Of a stretch of DNA of 64,000 bases, positions 1-8,975 are shown in pieces; the first letter of the stretch is position 1, and each line of letters starts with the position of its first letter. Both the position numbers and the translations under genes were made by a program. The stretch lies in NCBI RefSeq assembly GCF_030409605.1, contig NZ_JAUFQG010000004.1:1800501-1864500 (forward strand). The letters are read 5' to 3'. The notes beneath the pieces were generated by a model. The model was given only the letters and a program-made list of their open reading frames with translations. It was not told the origin of the DNA and did no database searches. This DNA comes from Simiduia curdlanivorans (GTDB taxonomy: Bacteria > Pseudomonadota > Gammaproteobacteria > Pseudomonadales > Cellvibrionaceae).

Positions 1-45
1 AGAATAAGCATGAAATCTATTGGCGACCAAAAATGAGGGATTATT

Positions 46-585
46 GTGTTTCGGAAGATTATTAACTTATTTCGCAGGAGGCCGAATCAGCAATCGACGG
101 CAACTATTGTTCACGATTCGCCTGCACAAGATCTTAGCTATGACGATCACCAATGGGCAGCTGTTGAGGCTAGGAAGACTGGTGAGCGCCATATGAAGGA
201 GGGCGACTATAACGCGGCGTGGAAGCACCTGTGCATTGCGAAAGATGAGTTTATCAAGCATGCCAGCGACTGTGGCTTTACCTTCGATCAATCCATCGCC
301 CTTGATGCCACCATTTCAGAAATTATGGCTGACGTATTAAGGCGAGAGGGGCGGCATATTCCAGCATTAGTACACATTATTTACTGGATCATTGCAGGAT
401 CTAGAGTTAATAAAAAGATTAAGCGGCACGGCGATAAATTTAAGGCTTATTTTGATAGGTGTAAGTTTACGAGCATTTCACGTGCGGAGGCGTGGCTAGA
501 GGTGCAATTTGTTGGAGATGCCCATGCTTATTTTATTGCTGAAAGTTTGGTTAAGCGTTGGTCGGGCTTTGGGGAAGAAAACTAG
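46..585 (+). CDS. hypothetical protein, 179 aa
   Basis: I do not recognise this protein. It would start at a GTG with a GAGGGA ribosome-binding site just upstream. The N-terminus is short and basic (FRKIINLFRRR) and the rest looks like a soluble alpha-helical protein: residues about 35-95 (KTGERHMKEGDYNAAWKHL) have the look of a tetratricopeptide-like helix pair, and a hydrophobic helix lies near residues 105-118. No signal peptide or catalytic motif is visible. It stands alone, convergent with the PEP-CTERM gene. It is called a gene because of its length, codon use and plausible start; function is unknown. Confidence 0.6.
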   Translation: MFRKIINLFRRRPNQQSTATIVHDSPAQDLSYDDHQWAAVEARKTGERHMKEGDYNAAWKHLCIAKDEFIKHASDCGFTFDQSIALDATISEIMADVLRREGRHIPALVHIIYWIIAGSRVNKKIKRHGDKFKAYFDRCKFTSISRAEAWLEVQFVGDAHAYFIAESLVKRWSGFGEEN

Positions 586-686
586 TGCATCTTAAGAGCA
601 AAAAACTCTCGAAAGAGCTCTAATGTTCAGGGTTTTTCTTCCCCATTTGCTATCGAATTAAATACAGTTCCAATTGGGCAAGTGAG

Positions 687-1307
687 TTAGGGCTTCCTTT
701 GCTTTCTTCTTGACGCGAAAAGCCCAGCTAAGCCTAACAGTAATAATATGGCTGAGGTTGGCTCAGGAACGTTAACTGAACTTTTGGACCACATCGCAAA
801 TACTGCGTAGTACCCGTCTGATAGGGAGGCAGAATTAGTGCTGTCATCGTAGATGATTCCCCTAACAAAGCCATCAGGCCCATAAGTGGACGATCTATTT
901 TGAAATGCTGAGCTATAAAGACTATAACCCGACTCAGAATTACCATAGGGAGTCATGATGAAGCAACCTACGTCATAATCATACCCCTGATCACTAGCAT
1001 CACAGCCGTTAGTTAGGGTGTGCTCGTCGTCGAAGATCCCTTGAAATACTTGATCGGCGAGCGCATGTGAGGCTGCGACCGCTGAGTCCGAGGTATTAAA
1101 TTGAAAGTCACTGGGCTCGTCACATCCATTGAATAACCCTGTGCACCATCCATCGACGAAATCTACGTCATAGTACCCACCTAATACCACAACTCCGGTA
1201 GCTCCAAGTAGCTGACCATTACTGTCAATTTTCAAGATAGGGGAGGCGAGTGCGGTGGTCACACACAGTGGAGCGATCATAGCTCCAATTAGTTTTATTA
1301 TTTTCAA
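687..1307 (-). CDS. PEP-CTERM sorting domain protein
   Basis: A secreted protein of 206 aa. Residues 1-22 form a Sec signal peptide ending ALA-SP. The C-terminus holds the full tripartite PEP-CTERM signal: VPEPTSA, a hydrophobic helix (ILLLLGLAGLFA) and a basic tail (SRRKQRKP). Such proteins are processed by an exosortase and attached to the surface or to exopolysaccharide. The middle is rich in Gly, Ser, Asp and Tyr and has paired cysteines (WCTGLFNGC, NGCDASDQGYDYDVGC), fitting a disulfide-stabilised extracellular fold I cannot name. The start is TTG with AGGGA upstream. No exosortase lies in the window. Confidence 0.85.
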   Translation of the reverse strand: MKIIKLIGAMIAPLCVTTALASPILKIDSNGQLLGATGVVVLGGYYDVDFVDGWCTGLFNGCDEPSDFQFNTSDSAVAASHALADQVFQGIFDDEHTLTNGCDASDQGYDYDVGCFIMTPYGNSESGYSLYSSAFQNRSSTYGPDGFVRGIIYDDSTNSASLSDGYYAVFAMWSKSSVNVPEPTSAILLLLGLAGLFASRRKQRKP

Positions 1308-1730
1308 GTTTATAATCCCTTAGTTTATGACGCCTATAAGTAGCTCATCATTTAAAATTTCCCATGAACCGGTTTGGCTCTATATTCGAAAACGGAATGT
1401 AGGGCACAAAAAAACATTAGGCAAAATTTATACCTATAATGAGAACTCGATTAAAAACAATTAGTTATGAAGAAAGTATGTGCTGTAAAAACTCTTTGGT
1501 GTAAATTCTAGCGACAGTAGAGCTGACCTTTGTGGTTCTAATTTGAGGTGTTTGAAGGTGATTTAACGGGAGTTGTTTTGGTGATGAGTTTGGCGAACTG
1601 AAACAATAGAGGAACTGAACCGGCGTCTGAAATAGACAAATAACGACCAATAGACGGTAATAATGACGGTATATCCTGATTTATCCTGACATAAATCTAT
1701 TTAAACCAATAGGTTATGATTAGTATTTAA
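1308..1730. other. intergenic, no convincing gene
   Basis: AT-rich DNA upstream of the PEP-CTERM gene. One 61-codon minus-strand frame near 1465-1650 has no visible RBS or family features and I do not call it. The PEP-CTERM promoter should lie in the right part of its upstream sequence (about 1310-1400), but no clear box stands out. Confidence 0.4.
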
Positions 1731-1732
1731 TT

Positions 1733-1812
1733 GACCCCGGCCACCAATACCCACAAAACCTCACCTGAAAAGGTGGGGTTTTTTTATATGTGGGTATTGG
1801 TGGAGCCGGGGG
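1733..1812 (+). terminator. nested inverted repeat with an internal rho-independent terminator
   Basis: An outer imperfect inverted repeat (left arm CCCCGGCCACCAATACCCAC near 1735-1755, right arm GTGGGTATTGGTGGAGCCGG near 1790-1810) encloses a terminator-like hairpin (ACCTCACCT, GAAA loop, AGGTGGGGT, then a T run). The right arm read on the minus strand ends CCCCGGCTCCACCA, which looks like the 3' end of a tmRNA or tRNA gene, a common site of island integration. This origin is inference. Confidence 0.55.
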
Positions 1813-1956
1813 GATTTCGACTTGCAAAGTCGGGTTCACAAAAATGGAGGAAAGCACTTTTGCACAGCGACTTTAGGAGCTGCCTCGAAGGGGGAAGGCC
1901 AGGGATGGCCTGAATGAAATCCCGAAACATAGGACCTTTCACGCTCTACTAATACT

Positions 1957-2026
1957 AAATCGAATGTCGCATCACCTATTCCTGAAAAGGGCTCGACGGT
2001 TCGATGCATCGACGGTTCGACGGTTT
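1957..2026 (+). repeat. dispersed repeat R, copy 1 (left edge of the AbiE/TOTE island)
   Basis: The block begins AAATCGAATGTCGCATCACC and ends GATGCATCGACGGTTCGA. A second copy in the same orientation is at 7371-7431 and a shorter degenerate copy at 14755-14791. The first two copies bracket the AbiE/TOTE region in direct orientation, as expected for the ends of an inserted segment or for recombination sites. Confidence 0.7.
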
Positions 2027-2184
2027 TAATTTTATTGGGGAAAAAGGAGTATGCAGAGCCCCTTGGGTTCACTAAATTGTCGGGAACAATTTAGGTCGAC
2101 CTTCAGGTCGCCGCGAAGCGGGCTCGCGCAGGAAGCGCGAGAACAAATCCCCGAAGCATCGGACCGCCCCGGCTCCATCAAATT

Positions 2185-2218
2185 AAAAAGGTGAACTGAT
2201 CTCAGTTCACCTTTTTTT
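2185..2218 (+). terminator. strong rho-independent terminator
   Basis: A perfect 13-bp stem (AAAAAGGTGAACT at 2185-2197 with AGTTCACCTTTTT at 2204-2216), a 6-nt loop and a T run. Just before it, CCCCGGCTCCATCA (about 2166-2179) again resembles a tRNA/tmRNA 3' end. No gene is recognisable immediately upstream, so the terminator may be left from a lost RNA gene. Confidence 0.75.
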
Positions 2219-2219
2219 A

Positions 2220-2568
2220 TGCCTGCACCCCGCGCCACAGGCCTGCTCTTCACAAGATCAGGGCAAGGGTCTACGGACTTCGCCACCCTTGTAATCGCGG
2301 ACTTCTGCCGGCAATTGTTACTCGGGCTATCCATGCCCTCGCCCCATCGGGGCCAGCTGAAGCTGTTCAAATTCATTCCCGATGAATATGTCTCTGAATG
2401 GCCGTCAAAATGTTTGGAACATTTTGTACCGCTTTCGCTCGAAGGGGCTAAGCCTAGGACGGCTTAGCGTACATACGCTCAGAGCTTCCCGATCACGCTA
2501 AGTCAATTTCCTTGACCTGAGAACAAAGAACTCTTTAGATTCAATGGCTTATTTTCTGACTTAACGAA
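2220..2568. other. intergenic, no gene supported
   Basis: Overlapping short frames occur on both strands, but none has an RBS, family motif or clean start. The DNA appears to be degraded accessory sequence. The minus-strand frame at 2032-2376 crosses the terminator and is not credible. Confidence 0.4.
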
Positions 2569-2699
2569 GAAGTTTGATTGGTAAATTGGGCAACCTGACC
2601 ACCTTGTCGCCGGATATCGTCGAGGCCATTCTGGATGATTGCTTACCACCCAATATCACCCTGTTTGATTTGGTGGTGGAGCCGCCAAGGCTGTAGTCC
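2569..2699 (+). pseudogene. remnant of a recombinase-like C-terminus
   Basis: An open frame of about 43 codons with no start reads LTTLSPDIVEAILDD and then NITLFDLVVEPPRL before a TAG at 2697-2699. The phrase LSPDIVEAIL is typical of the C-terminal tail of large serine recombinases and related phage or island recombinases. In-frame stops lie upstream, so only the tail survives. It sits just inside the left boundary repeat, consistent with a decayed island integrase. Identification is from memory of family phrasing and is moderate. Confidence 0.45.
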
Positions 2700-2992
2700 C
2701 AGCAGCGGGAAAAGCATAAGGATTGAAGTCGACGATTGTTAAGCACTGGGTTTCAGTATCGTGACAATTTTAAATCCATCACCTGTAACTAAACGTCGGC
2801 AAATGCTGATAATTGCCGACATTTTGCAACATTACGAGTAATCTTGCGGGTCGGGGAGCAAGTTACGTGGCAGATTGTTAGCCCTGTTGCGGGGCAATAC
2901 CCATGATAATTCACTACTTGCCGATTTCTGATAAGCTGGATAGTATTACCTATACATATTTTTATCTATAGGTTTTGTTATCCGTGACGAGA

Positions 2993-3604
2993 ATGCCCGC
3001 AACAAGCAAAGCCTGCCATAAGGCCCTTGATGCCATCCGAGAGATGGGGGGCACTATTCGAACAGTGGATGCAATCCAAGCAGGGATCCATCCTCGAACG
3101 CTGTATCAGCTTAGGGATGCTGGTGAGCTAGAGGTTCTATCGCGCGGTCTTTATCGCCTTACGGATCTGGAGCAAATATCTGATCCAGATCTTGTGATAG
3201 TTGCGAAGCGAGTTCCCCAAGCCGTCATTTGCCTCGTGTCGGCACTGGCTTATCACGATATCACCACCCAAATTCCACATGCGGTTTCTATTGCCATACC
3301 AAAAGGCGCGGAAACTCCTCGTATTGATTATCCACCAATAACAGTGCACAGATTTTCTGAACCAGCACTGAAAGCCGGGGTTGAAACGCATCAGATTGAT
3401 GGTGTTTCAATCAGCGTGTACTGCCCAGAAAAGACTTTAGCTGACTGTTTTAAATTCAGAAACAAGGTCGGAATGGACATAGTGCTGGAAGCACTGAAAT
3501 TCTATAAAGCGCGCAAAACATTCAATCTTGAAAAACTAATAATGTATGCAAGAGTCTGCCGCGTAGAAAAAATCATGCGCCCCTACTTAGAGGCCACCCT
3601 TTGA
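2993..3604 (+). CDS. abiEi: AbiEi-type antitoxin / transcriptional regulator
   Basis: A protein of about 204 aa with the AbiEi layout: an N-terminal winged helix (residues about 10-60, including IRTVDAIQAGIHPRTLYQLRDAGELEVLSRGLYRL) and the C-terminal AbiEi domain (VSALAYHDITTQIPHAVSIAIPKGAETPRI, then YCPEKTLADCFKFRNKVGMDI). AbiEi proteins repress their own operon and neutralise AbiEii in this type IV toxin-antitoxin and phage-abortive system. The start could also be the TTG at 2975 or GTG at 2984; I prefer the ATG. It is followed after about 70 bp by the toxin gene; a perfect 9-bp inverted repeat lies between them. Confidence 0.85.
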   Translation: MPATSKACHKALDAIREMGGTIRTVDAIQAGIHPRTLYQLRDAGELEVLSRGLYRLTDLEQISDPDLVIVAKRVPQAVICLVSALAYHDITTQIPHAVSIAIPKGAETPRIDYPPITVHRFSEPALKAGVETHQIDGVSISVYCPEKTLADCFKFRNKVGMDIVLEALKFYKARKTFNLEKLIMYARVCRVEKIMRPYLEATL

Positions 3605-3628
3605 CAAAATTTCAGAATAGAAATTTTG
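3605..3628 (+). promoter_or_regulatory. intergenic hairpin between abiEi and abiEii
   Basis: CAAAATTTC (3605-3613) and GAAATTTTG (3620-3628) form a perfect inverted repeat directly after the abiEi stop. It could lower read-through or stabilise the abiEi mRNA, setting the antitoxin/toxin ratio. No T run follows, so it is not a standard terminator. Confidence 0.5.
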
Positions 3629-3674
3629 CACAGCCGCAGGCTGCCCCTGAGGGTGGTACACAAGGATGTGTGCC

Positions 3675-4592
3675 ATGAACACAACTAAAAATATCGCAGC
3701 CTCGGTACGCCAAAAGTTACTGAACCGTGCAAGAACTGATAAGCGGCCATTTGCCGAATTGCTCCAATACTATGCCATGGAAAGATTCTTATATCGCTTG
3801 TCCCAATCAGCCCACTCAAAGCACTACATCCTTAAAGGTGCTCTGATGCTGCGTGTTTGGGAATCGCCTCTGTCTTCAAAAATCGAGGGCCGGCCAACGA
3901 TGGACATCGATATGCTGGGGAAAACCAGCAATGATGAAGCCAATATCGTGTCGCAGATAACTGAAGTTCTTAACTTGGCGGTTGAGCCTGACGGTTTGAG
4001 ATTCGACGTTGACTCAATTCAATCTGAACGCATCAAAGAGGATGCAGACTATCAGGGCCTTCGAATAAGGTTTCGCGGCACTATTGATTCAGCCAGAATT
4101 AATATGCAGTGTGATATTGGGTTCGGTGATATTGTGCACCCAAGCCCGGAAGAATGTGATTTGCCGACAATGCTCGACTTCACTGCTCCGAGATTACTCT
4201 GCTACAGCCGTGAGAGCGCCATTGCGGAGAAGTTCGAAGCGATGGTCAAGCTCGGAATTCTGAACAGCCGGATGAAGGACTTCTATGATATCTGGCTGCT
4301 CTCCCGGCAATTTAACTTCAATGGCAGTCAATTGGCGAAAGCAATTCAGCTTACATTTAAACAGCGCGGCACAGTCCCGTCAGACAATATCGTCGCTTTC
4401 CAAGCACAATTCATCGAAGAAAAACAGGTTCAGTGGACAGCTTTTTGCCGTCGCATTAATCAAGAGTATTTGCCAAACGATTTTTCCGATATCGTCGTTC
4501 AATTAACAAGTTTTCTTGGGCCTATCATAGACGCCACGTGCGCCGGCCAACCATTTGATAAAAACTGGATGGCAGCCAATGAATGGCGCTGA
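3675..4592 (+). CDS. abiEii: AbiEii-type nucleotidyltransferase toxin
   Basis: About 305 aa. The nucleotidyltransferase core is visible: HYILKGALMLRVWE, then RPTMDIDMLG (the metal-binding acidic pair), and the downstream AbiEii features AEKFEAMVKLGILNSRMKDFYDIWLLSR. Family members are GTP-binding nucleotidyltransferases that stop growth when the AbiEi antitoxin is lost. I choose the ATG at 3675 because AAGG at 3662-3665 is at proper distance, whereas it abuts the ATG at 3666. The gene appears intact. Its 3' end overlaps the ATG of the primase-helicase gene (ATG at 4579), which implies translational coupling and a shared transcript. Confidence 0.88.
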   Translation: MNTTKNIAASVRQKLLNRARTDKRPFAELLQYYAMERFLYRLSQSAHSKHYILKGALMLRVWESPLSSKIEGRPTMDIDMLGKTSNDEANIVSQITEVLNLAVEPDGLRFDVDSIQSERIKEDADYQGLRIRFRGTIDSARINMQCDIGFGDIVHPSPEECDLPTMLDFTAPRLLCYSRESAIAEKFEAMVKLGILNSRMKDFYDIWLLSRQFNFNGSQLAKAIQLTFKQRGTVPSDNIVAFQAQFIEEKQVQWTAFCRRINQEYLPNDFSDIVVQLTSFLGPIIDATCAGQPFDKNWMAANEWR

Positions 4593-6999
4593 AAGTAAAA
4601 CGAGCTCAGAGCTTCAATCAATAATCCAGAGAATTACCCAACTGGAGGAATAGCTCAAAAATTTAAAAGCAAAGCGTGATTCTTTGGTAGTGCTATGCGA
4701 AGAGGAAAAGACAAGTCCGGTAATCGAAACACAAACATTTGAGTCACTTACCGTCAAACAAAAAGTCGCTCTATTCAAGCAGCTTTTTAAAGGCCGAGCA
4801 GATGTATTTGCGACTCGATGGCAAAACTCGAAAGGTCGCAGTGGTTATTCTGTTGCTTGCCACAACGAGTGGGTGCCTGGCATCTGCAAAAAGCCAGACA
4901 TTAAATGTAGCGAGTGCCCGAATCGACAGCACAAAGCACTAGACGACCAAGCGATTTACGACCATTTGGCTGGCAAACATATCGTCGGGCTCTATCCGCT
5001 TTTGCCAGATAATACCTGCCATTTGTTAGCGGCAGATTTCGACAAAGATGGTTGGCAAGACGCGGTAAAAGCCATGTCTGAAGCTTGCAGGCGATACAAC
5101 ATTCCTCACTTGGTAGAGATTTCAAGATCGGGTAATGGCGCTCACCTTTGGGTTTTCTTTTCTGAGGCGGTATCTGCCCGCGATGCCAGGTTGTTGGGAT
5201 TTGGGCTGCTCGACAAGGCGATGGAGATTCATCCAAATTTATCGTTCGAATCCTATGACCGATTGTTTCCCAATCAGGACATAATGCCGGAAGGTGGTTT
5301 TGGCAACCTCATCGCGCTGCCGCTGCAGAAGCAGGTGAGGCAGAGCGGAAACAGTCAATTTGTCGATCAAGCATTGGAACCCTTCGTCGACCAGTGGCAA
5401 CAATTGAAGCAAATAGCAACGGTTTCGCTAGCACGATTGACCGAATTGATCGCAATTCTGGCGCCTGATGCATTGAAGCAGATCGAGCAAGAAATTATCG
5501 ATTCGCGGCCACCCTGGGAATAGGGTGCCAAAATCAAGCCTGAGAAGATCAATAACTGTCCCGAGCAGGTTATCATCACGCTGGCAAATCATATTTACTT
5601 CAAGCTCAATGAGTTGCCTGCACCGCTAGCAGCTAGGCTCAAGCGATTGGCCAGCTTTTCCAATCCTGTATTCTTTAAAACTCAGGCAATGCGGTTTTCA
5701 ACCCATAGGATCCCCAGATATATTACTTGCGCCCGCATTGACCAGGGTTATCTATCCATACCGCGTGGATGCCTTGAAGAGGCATTGAAGCTACTGGATG
5801 AACACAAAATTACGGCAATAATTGACGACAAGCGCGATGCTGGAGAGCGACTGAAAAAGCTCAAATTTCTCGGCACACTCAGAAAAAACCAATCCGCCGC
5901 AGTGACCGCCATAACCAAACACGACACTGGAGTTCTACATGCACCTACGGCTTTCGGAAAAACAGTAACCGCTATTGGAGTCATCGCCAAACGCAAGACC
6001 AATACCTTGATCCTTACACATAGTCGCCAGTTGCTTGATCAATGGAAAGAGCGCCTGGATGCGTTCTTGGCAGAAACAGAAATTGGCACGATAGGAGGAG
6101 GCAAGAAAAAACCGACTGGACAGATAGACATCGCCACCTATCAGAGCCTTATCAACAAAAATGACAACACTGTGGATCCGCTGATACAGGACTATGGCCA
6201 TATCATTGTGGATGAGTGTCACCATATTTCAGCGCCGCGATTTGAAATTGTGCTGAATGAAGTGCGCGCGAAATATGTTCTTGGATTAACAGCAACACCA
6301 GACCGGCAGGATGGTCATCAAAAAATCATTTTCATGACGGCGGGTCCGATACGTCACAAGGTTAAGCCTGACCATTCAGAGCGCTTCGAACAACGAGTAG
6401 TTGTTACCCAAATCTACAGCCAACCGCCAATTGAATTGGCACATTCAGAGCAGCGGCCGCGCATTTCTGATATTTACCGATGGTTGGCGGAAGATGAAAA
6501 ACGTAACCGAAAAATCGTCGACGATGTTATCGCTAAAATAGTAGACGATAGACATCCTCTAGTGCTCACAGAACGACGCGAGCATGCAGAGCTCATCAAC
6601 CAATTACTGACTGATCAAGGTTTTGACTCGGTTATCCTGAAAGGGGCAATGCGAGCCAATGAACGTAAATCCGCTACCGAACGACTGTCTGACGCCCAAG
6701 CTGTCGTTGCCACTGGAAAGTACGTTGGTGAGGGGTTCGACCTGCCACGGCTCGACACACTATTTCTGGCAATGCCCATAGCTTGGAAAGGTTCACTAGC
6801 CCAATACGCAGGAAGGATCCATCGCGAGGTAGAAGGCAAAGATCTGGTTACGATATTTGATTACGTTGATGTATCCCTACCAATGCTGCATCGTATGTTT
6901 AATAAACGCGAGAAAGGATACAAAGCGATGGGCTATCAAATACAACATTCCGATTGGAAAACTGATTATGACGCTGGCGAAAATGGCGTGGCCGAATAA
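4579..6999 (+). pseudogene. TOTE-type archaeo-eukaryotic primase-helicase with two in-frame amber stops
   Basis: One frame of 807 codons, open except for TAG at 4651-4653 and at 5521-5523. Order: N-terminal coiled coil, with protein-like sequence on both sides of the first TAG (RITQLEE, then LKNLKAKRDSL); AEP domain (about 4684-5520) with the catalytic LLAADFDKDGW, SRSGNGAHLWVFF and DRLFPNQDIMPEGGFGN; linker; superfamily 2 helicase (from about 5870) with HAPTAFGKT, DECHH, LGLTATPDR and QYAGRIHR. The sequence right after the second TAG (PEQVIITLANHIYF, FKTQAMRFSTHRIPRYI) is standard for this family, so both stops interrupt one ancestral gene. TOTE primase-helicases are proposed conflict-system enzymes. 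The segment from 4684 and the segment from 5614 could still be made separately. It overlaps abiEii, suggesting an abiE-TOTE operon. Confidence 0.85.
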
Positions 7000-7042
7000 T
7001 GCGCGCCATTGCTGACAATGCGTTGTATCGACCGCAGGATCT

Positions 7043-7195
7043 TTACGCCGACGGTGCAAAGCGGATCTGCTGCACTCGACCGCGCAGCTTCAGGAGTTGC
7101 GGGCCAATGCCTTCAGAGTGCCAACGCTCAAGGCAGGCTTCACTGACTCCCCATCGGTTGGCCAGCTGCCGCTGGTTCATATGCAACACTTCCAT
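7043..7195 (-). CDS. small AlpA/excisionase-like helix-turn-helix protein, probably truncated
   Basis: A 50-aa product starting at the ATG at 7195, which has GAGGTGAG upstream. Residues 6-32 (MNQRQLANRWGVSEACLER) are a MerR/AlpA-type helix-turn-helix, followed by the wing KLRGRV. Family members usually continue into a further helix ending in YE..C; here a TAA comes early and RSCGRYNA resumes after it, so the gene is probably truncated. Such proteins are commonly island directionality factors or prophage regulators. Its place just inside the right boundary repeat fits that role. Confidence 0.6.
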   Translation of the reverse strand: MEVLHMNQRQLANRWGVSEACLERWHSEGIGPQLLKLRGRVQQIRFAPSA

Positions 7196-7370
7196 TTCGC
7201 TCACCTCGTTGTTGTTTGCGGGAGGCCATGAACGCTCGAAGCAATAGAGTTTGCAAGCTATTGAGGACATTTGCAGGCAAGGGTTTGGCTCAGGTGAAAG
7301 CACTGGTTTGGTAAACCAATTCAGCTCCCGTTCTGGGAGTTGAACCCGCCTCCTACAGCACCACCATTAC

Positions 7371-7431
7371 CCCATCGAATGTCGCGTCACCCACTCCTGA
7401 ATAGGGCTGGATGCATCGACGGTTCGATTTT
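7371..7431 (+). repeat. dispersed repeat R, copy 2 (right edge of the AbiE/TOTE island)
   Basis: Contains ATCGAATGTCGCGTCACC and TGCATCGACGGTTCGA, aligning along about 60 bp with copy 1 at 1957-2026 except for a short deletion after AGGGCT. Same orientation as copy 1. Confidence 0.7.
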
Positions 7432-7600
7432 TACTGGCCGCCAGGTCATACAATTTTCTCAGTCAAGCGTTGCCTTTCTCAGTCTTTTGGCTGTAAAGCA
7501 TTCGTTGGCGTTGTGGTGTATGTTTGGCGAATTAGCCGTTGCAGTTGATAAGAAACGGCAGCTGGCCGGCACCAATTTTTCTCCATAGTGGGGAGCTCTA

Positions 7601-7951
7601 ATGACATCGATATTGCTAGGTATGGGCCTAATACTTATTGCCATGGTGGTGCTCGTTATCCGCAGGGGTTTGCAGATGCGCCGGTTGGTTGACCATGGTG
7701 TGCCCGCCACCGCAATCGCCAACAAGGTGATTGGGCATACGGGTGCCACGGGTATGCGTAGGTCTTTTTTACGCTACAGCTTTGAAGACAGCGCGGGTAA
7801 GCCTTACCAAAATAAAGTGATGATATCCCCAGCCGAGCGCGATGCGATTTACGAGGGGGCCAGCGTGGCTATTATTTATTTGCCCGATAATCCAAAAATC
7901 AGCGCTTTGGCGCAGTCCGTTGAAAGTGCGCGCAACGCGTTGGAAAAATAA
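7601..7951 (+). CDS. DUF3592-type membrane-anchored protein
   Basis: 116 aa. An N-terminal transmembrane helix (residues 2-20, ILLGMGLILIAMVVLVI) is followed by a small beta-rich domain: VPATAIANKVIGHTG, then LRYSFEDSAGKPYQNKV and GASVAIIYLPDNPKIS. The phrase V.V.YLP.NP is the hallmark of DUF3592 proteins, whose function is not known. It precedes the ankyrin gene by 25 bp, so the two are probably cotranscribed. RBS GGGGAG is upstream of the ATG. Confidence 0.75.
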   Translation: MTSILLGMGLILIAMVVLVIRRGLQMRRLVDHGVPATAIANKVIGHTGATGMRRSFLRYSFEDSAGKPYQNKVMISPAERDAIYEGASVAIIYLPDNPKISALAQSVESARNALEK

Positions 7952-7976
7952 CGTCTACTTAGTAATGGAGTGGGCC

Positions 7977-8948
7977 ATGAAATGCCGTGTTTATTTTTCC
8001 GCAGTAGTGTTGCTGGGTGTGGCGATGCAAAGCCTGTCTAACCCACCGGCGGTGCCAAATGCCGACCGAATGAATCAACTCATCAATGAAATGATGCAAG
8101 CCCAAGCGCAGGGTGATATGGCGCGCGTAGAAGCTATTGGCCGCGAGATGGAGGCGCTTTCCTCTGGCGTGCAGTCGGAAATGTCAACGCTATCGAGGCC
8201 AAGCGATCGAGAATCGACGGCGATGCAGGAGCGGATGCAGGGGCAACTAAACGCGATGCAGGCCGCTGCAAACAGCCCAGAAAGTAGAATTGGATTGGCC
8301 GCGCGCAAAGGCGATTTAACGGAAGTGAAACGCCTAGCCGAAGCCGGCGCCAATCTCAATGTGTATGGCATTAACCCTGGCCCGCCTTTGATGGAAGCCG
8401 CCAGCGAAGGTCATGTTGACGTTGCAAAATATTTGTTGTCCAAAGGTGCCAAGCTGCGTGTTGAAACGTCCTTGGCCAGCCTAGATGCACTTCATTTGGC
8501 GGCGCAAGCGTTGGAAGATAACTCGGCGATGATAAAACTATTGGTAGCGGCGGGTGCGCTAGAGCAAGCACCTGGTGAAAACCTCGGCGCTAAAATGCTG
8601 AAGGAGAGCGAGCGTCAATCGCCACAAGCCAACACTGTTTCAGCCGAACAGCTAGGATCTGATTCGGCATTGATGGCGGCCATAGAAAAAAATCGAACTA
8701 AGCATGTAGAAACACTTTTAGCACTCGGCGCGAACCCGAACGTATGGGCGCACGGCAAAACGGCCTTGATGTTGGCCGCAAGAAAACTGCAGCCAAGTAC
8801 GGTGCGCCTGTTGCTTAGCAAGGGTGCAAATGCTGCTGAAACCAGCCCGGAACATAAAACCGCGTTGCAATATGCCGAGGAAACTAAAGAAACGCCGCAA
8901 AATAGCGATAGGCGTCGCGCGGTCTTAACTGCTCTGCAATCTATTTAA
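7977..8948 (+). CDS. exported ankyrin-repeat protein
   Basis: 323 aa starting at MKCRVYFS, chosen because GGAG sits 6 nt upstream and the new N-terminus is a clean signal peptide (FSAVVLLGVAMQSLS). After a Gln/Met-rich helical stretch come two groups of ankyrin repeats: about residues 105-175 (LAARKGDLTEVKRLAEAGANLNVYG, PPLMEAASEGHVDVAKYLLSKGA) and about residues 225-305 (SALMAAIEKNRTKHVETLLALGANPN, TALMLAARKLQPSTVRLLLSKGA). Ankyrin arrays mediate protein binding. The neighbours are a membrane protein upstream and a secreted Cys-rich protein 27 bp downstream, suggesting a small envelope operon. The binding partner is unknown. Confidence 0.85.
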   Translation: MKCRVYFSAVVLLGVAMQSLSNPPAVPNADRMNQLINEMMQAQAQGDMARVEAIGREMEALSSGVQSEMSTLSRPSDRESTAMQERMQGQLNAMQAAANSPESRIGLAARKGDLTEVKRLAEAGANLNVYGINPGPPLMEAASEGHVDVAKYLLSKGAKLRVETSLASLDALHLAAQALEDNSAMIKLLVAAGALEQAPGENLGAKMLKESERQSPQANTVSAEQLGSDSALMAAIEKNRTKHVETLLALGANPNVWAHGKTALMLAARKLQPSTVRLLLSKGANAAETSPEHKTALQYAEETKETPQNSDRRRAVLTALQSI

Positions 8949-8975
8949 CGACTCAAAATTTTGGGAAGCCCTACC

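Noticed and set aside
2032..2376. A 114-codon minus-strand frame
   Set aside because: It crosses a perfect terminator hairpin and a repeat, and shows no family features.
4579..6999. Global reassignment of UAG to an amino acid
   Set aside because: Many intact genes in the window end in TAG at their family-typical ends (for example those at 585, 18220 and 21461).
7340..7588. An 82-codon plus-strand frame over repeat R copy 2
   Set aside because: It translates the repeat, lacks an RBS and has no homology that I recognise.
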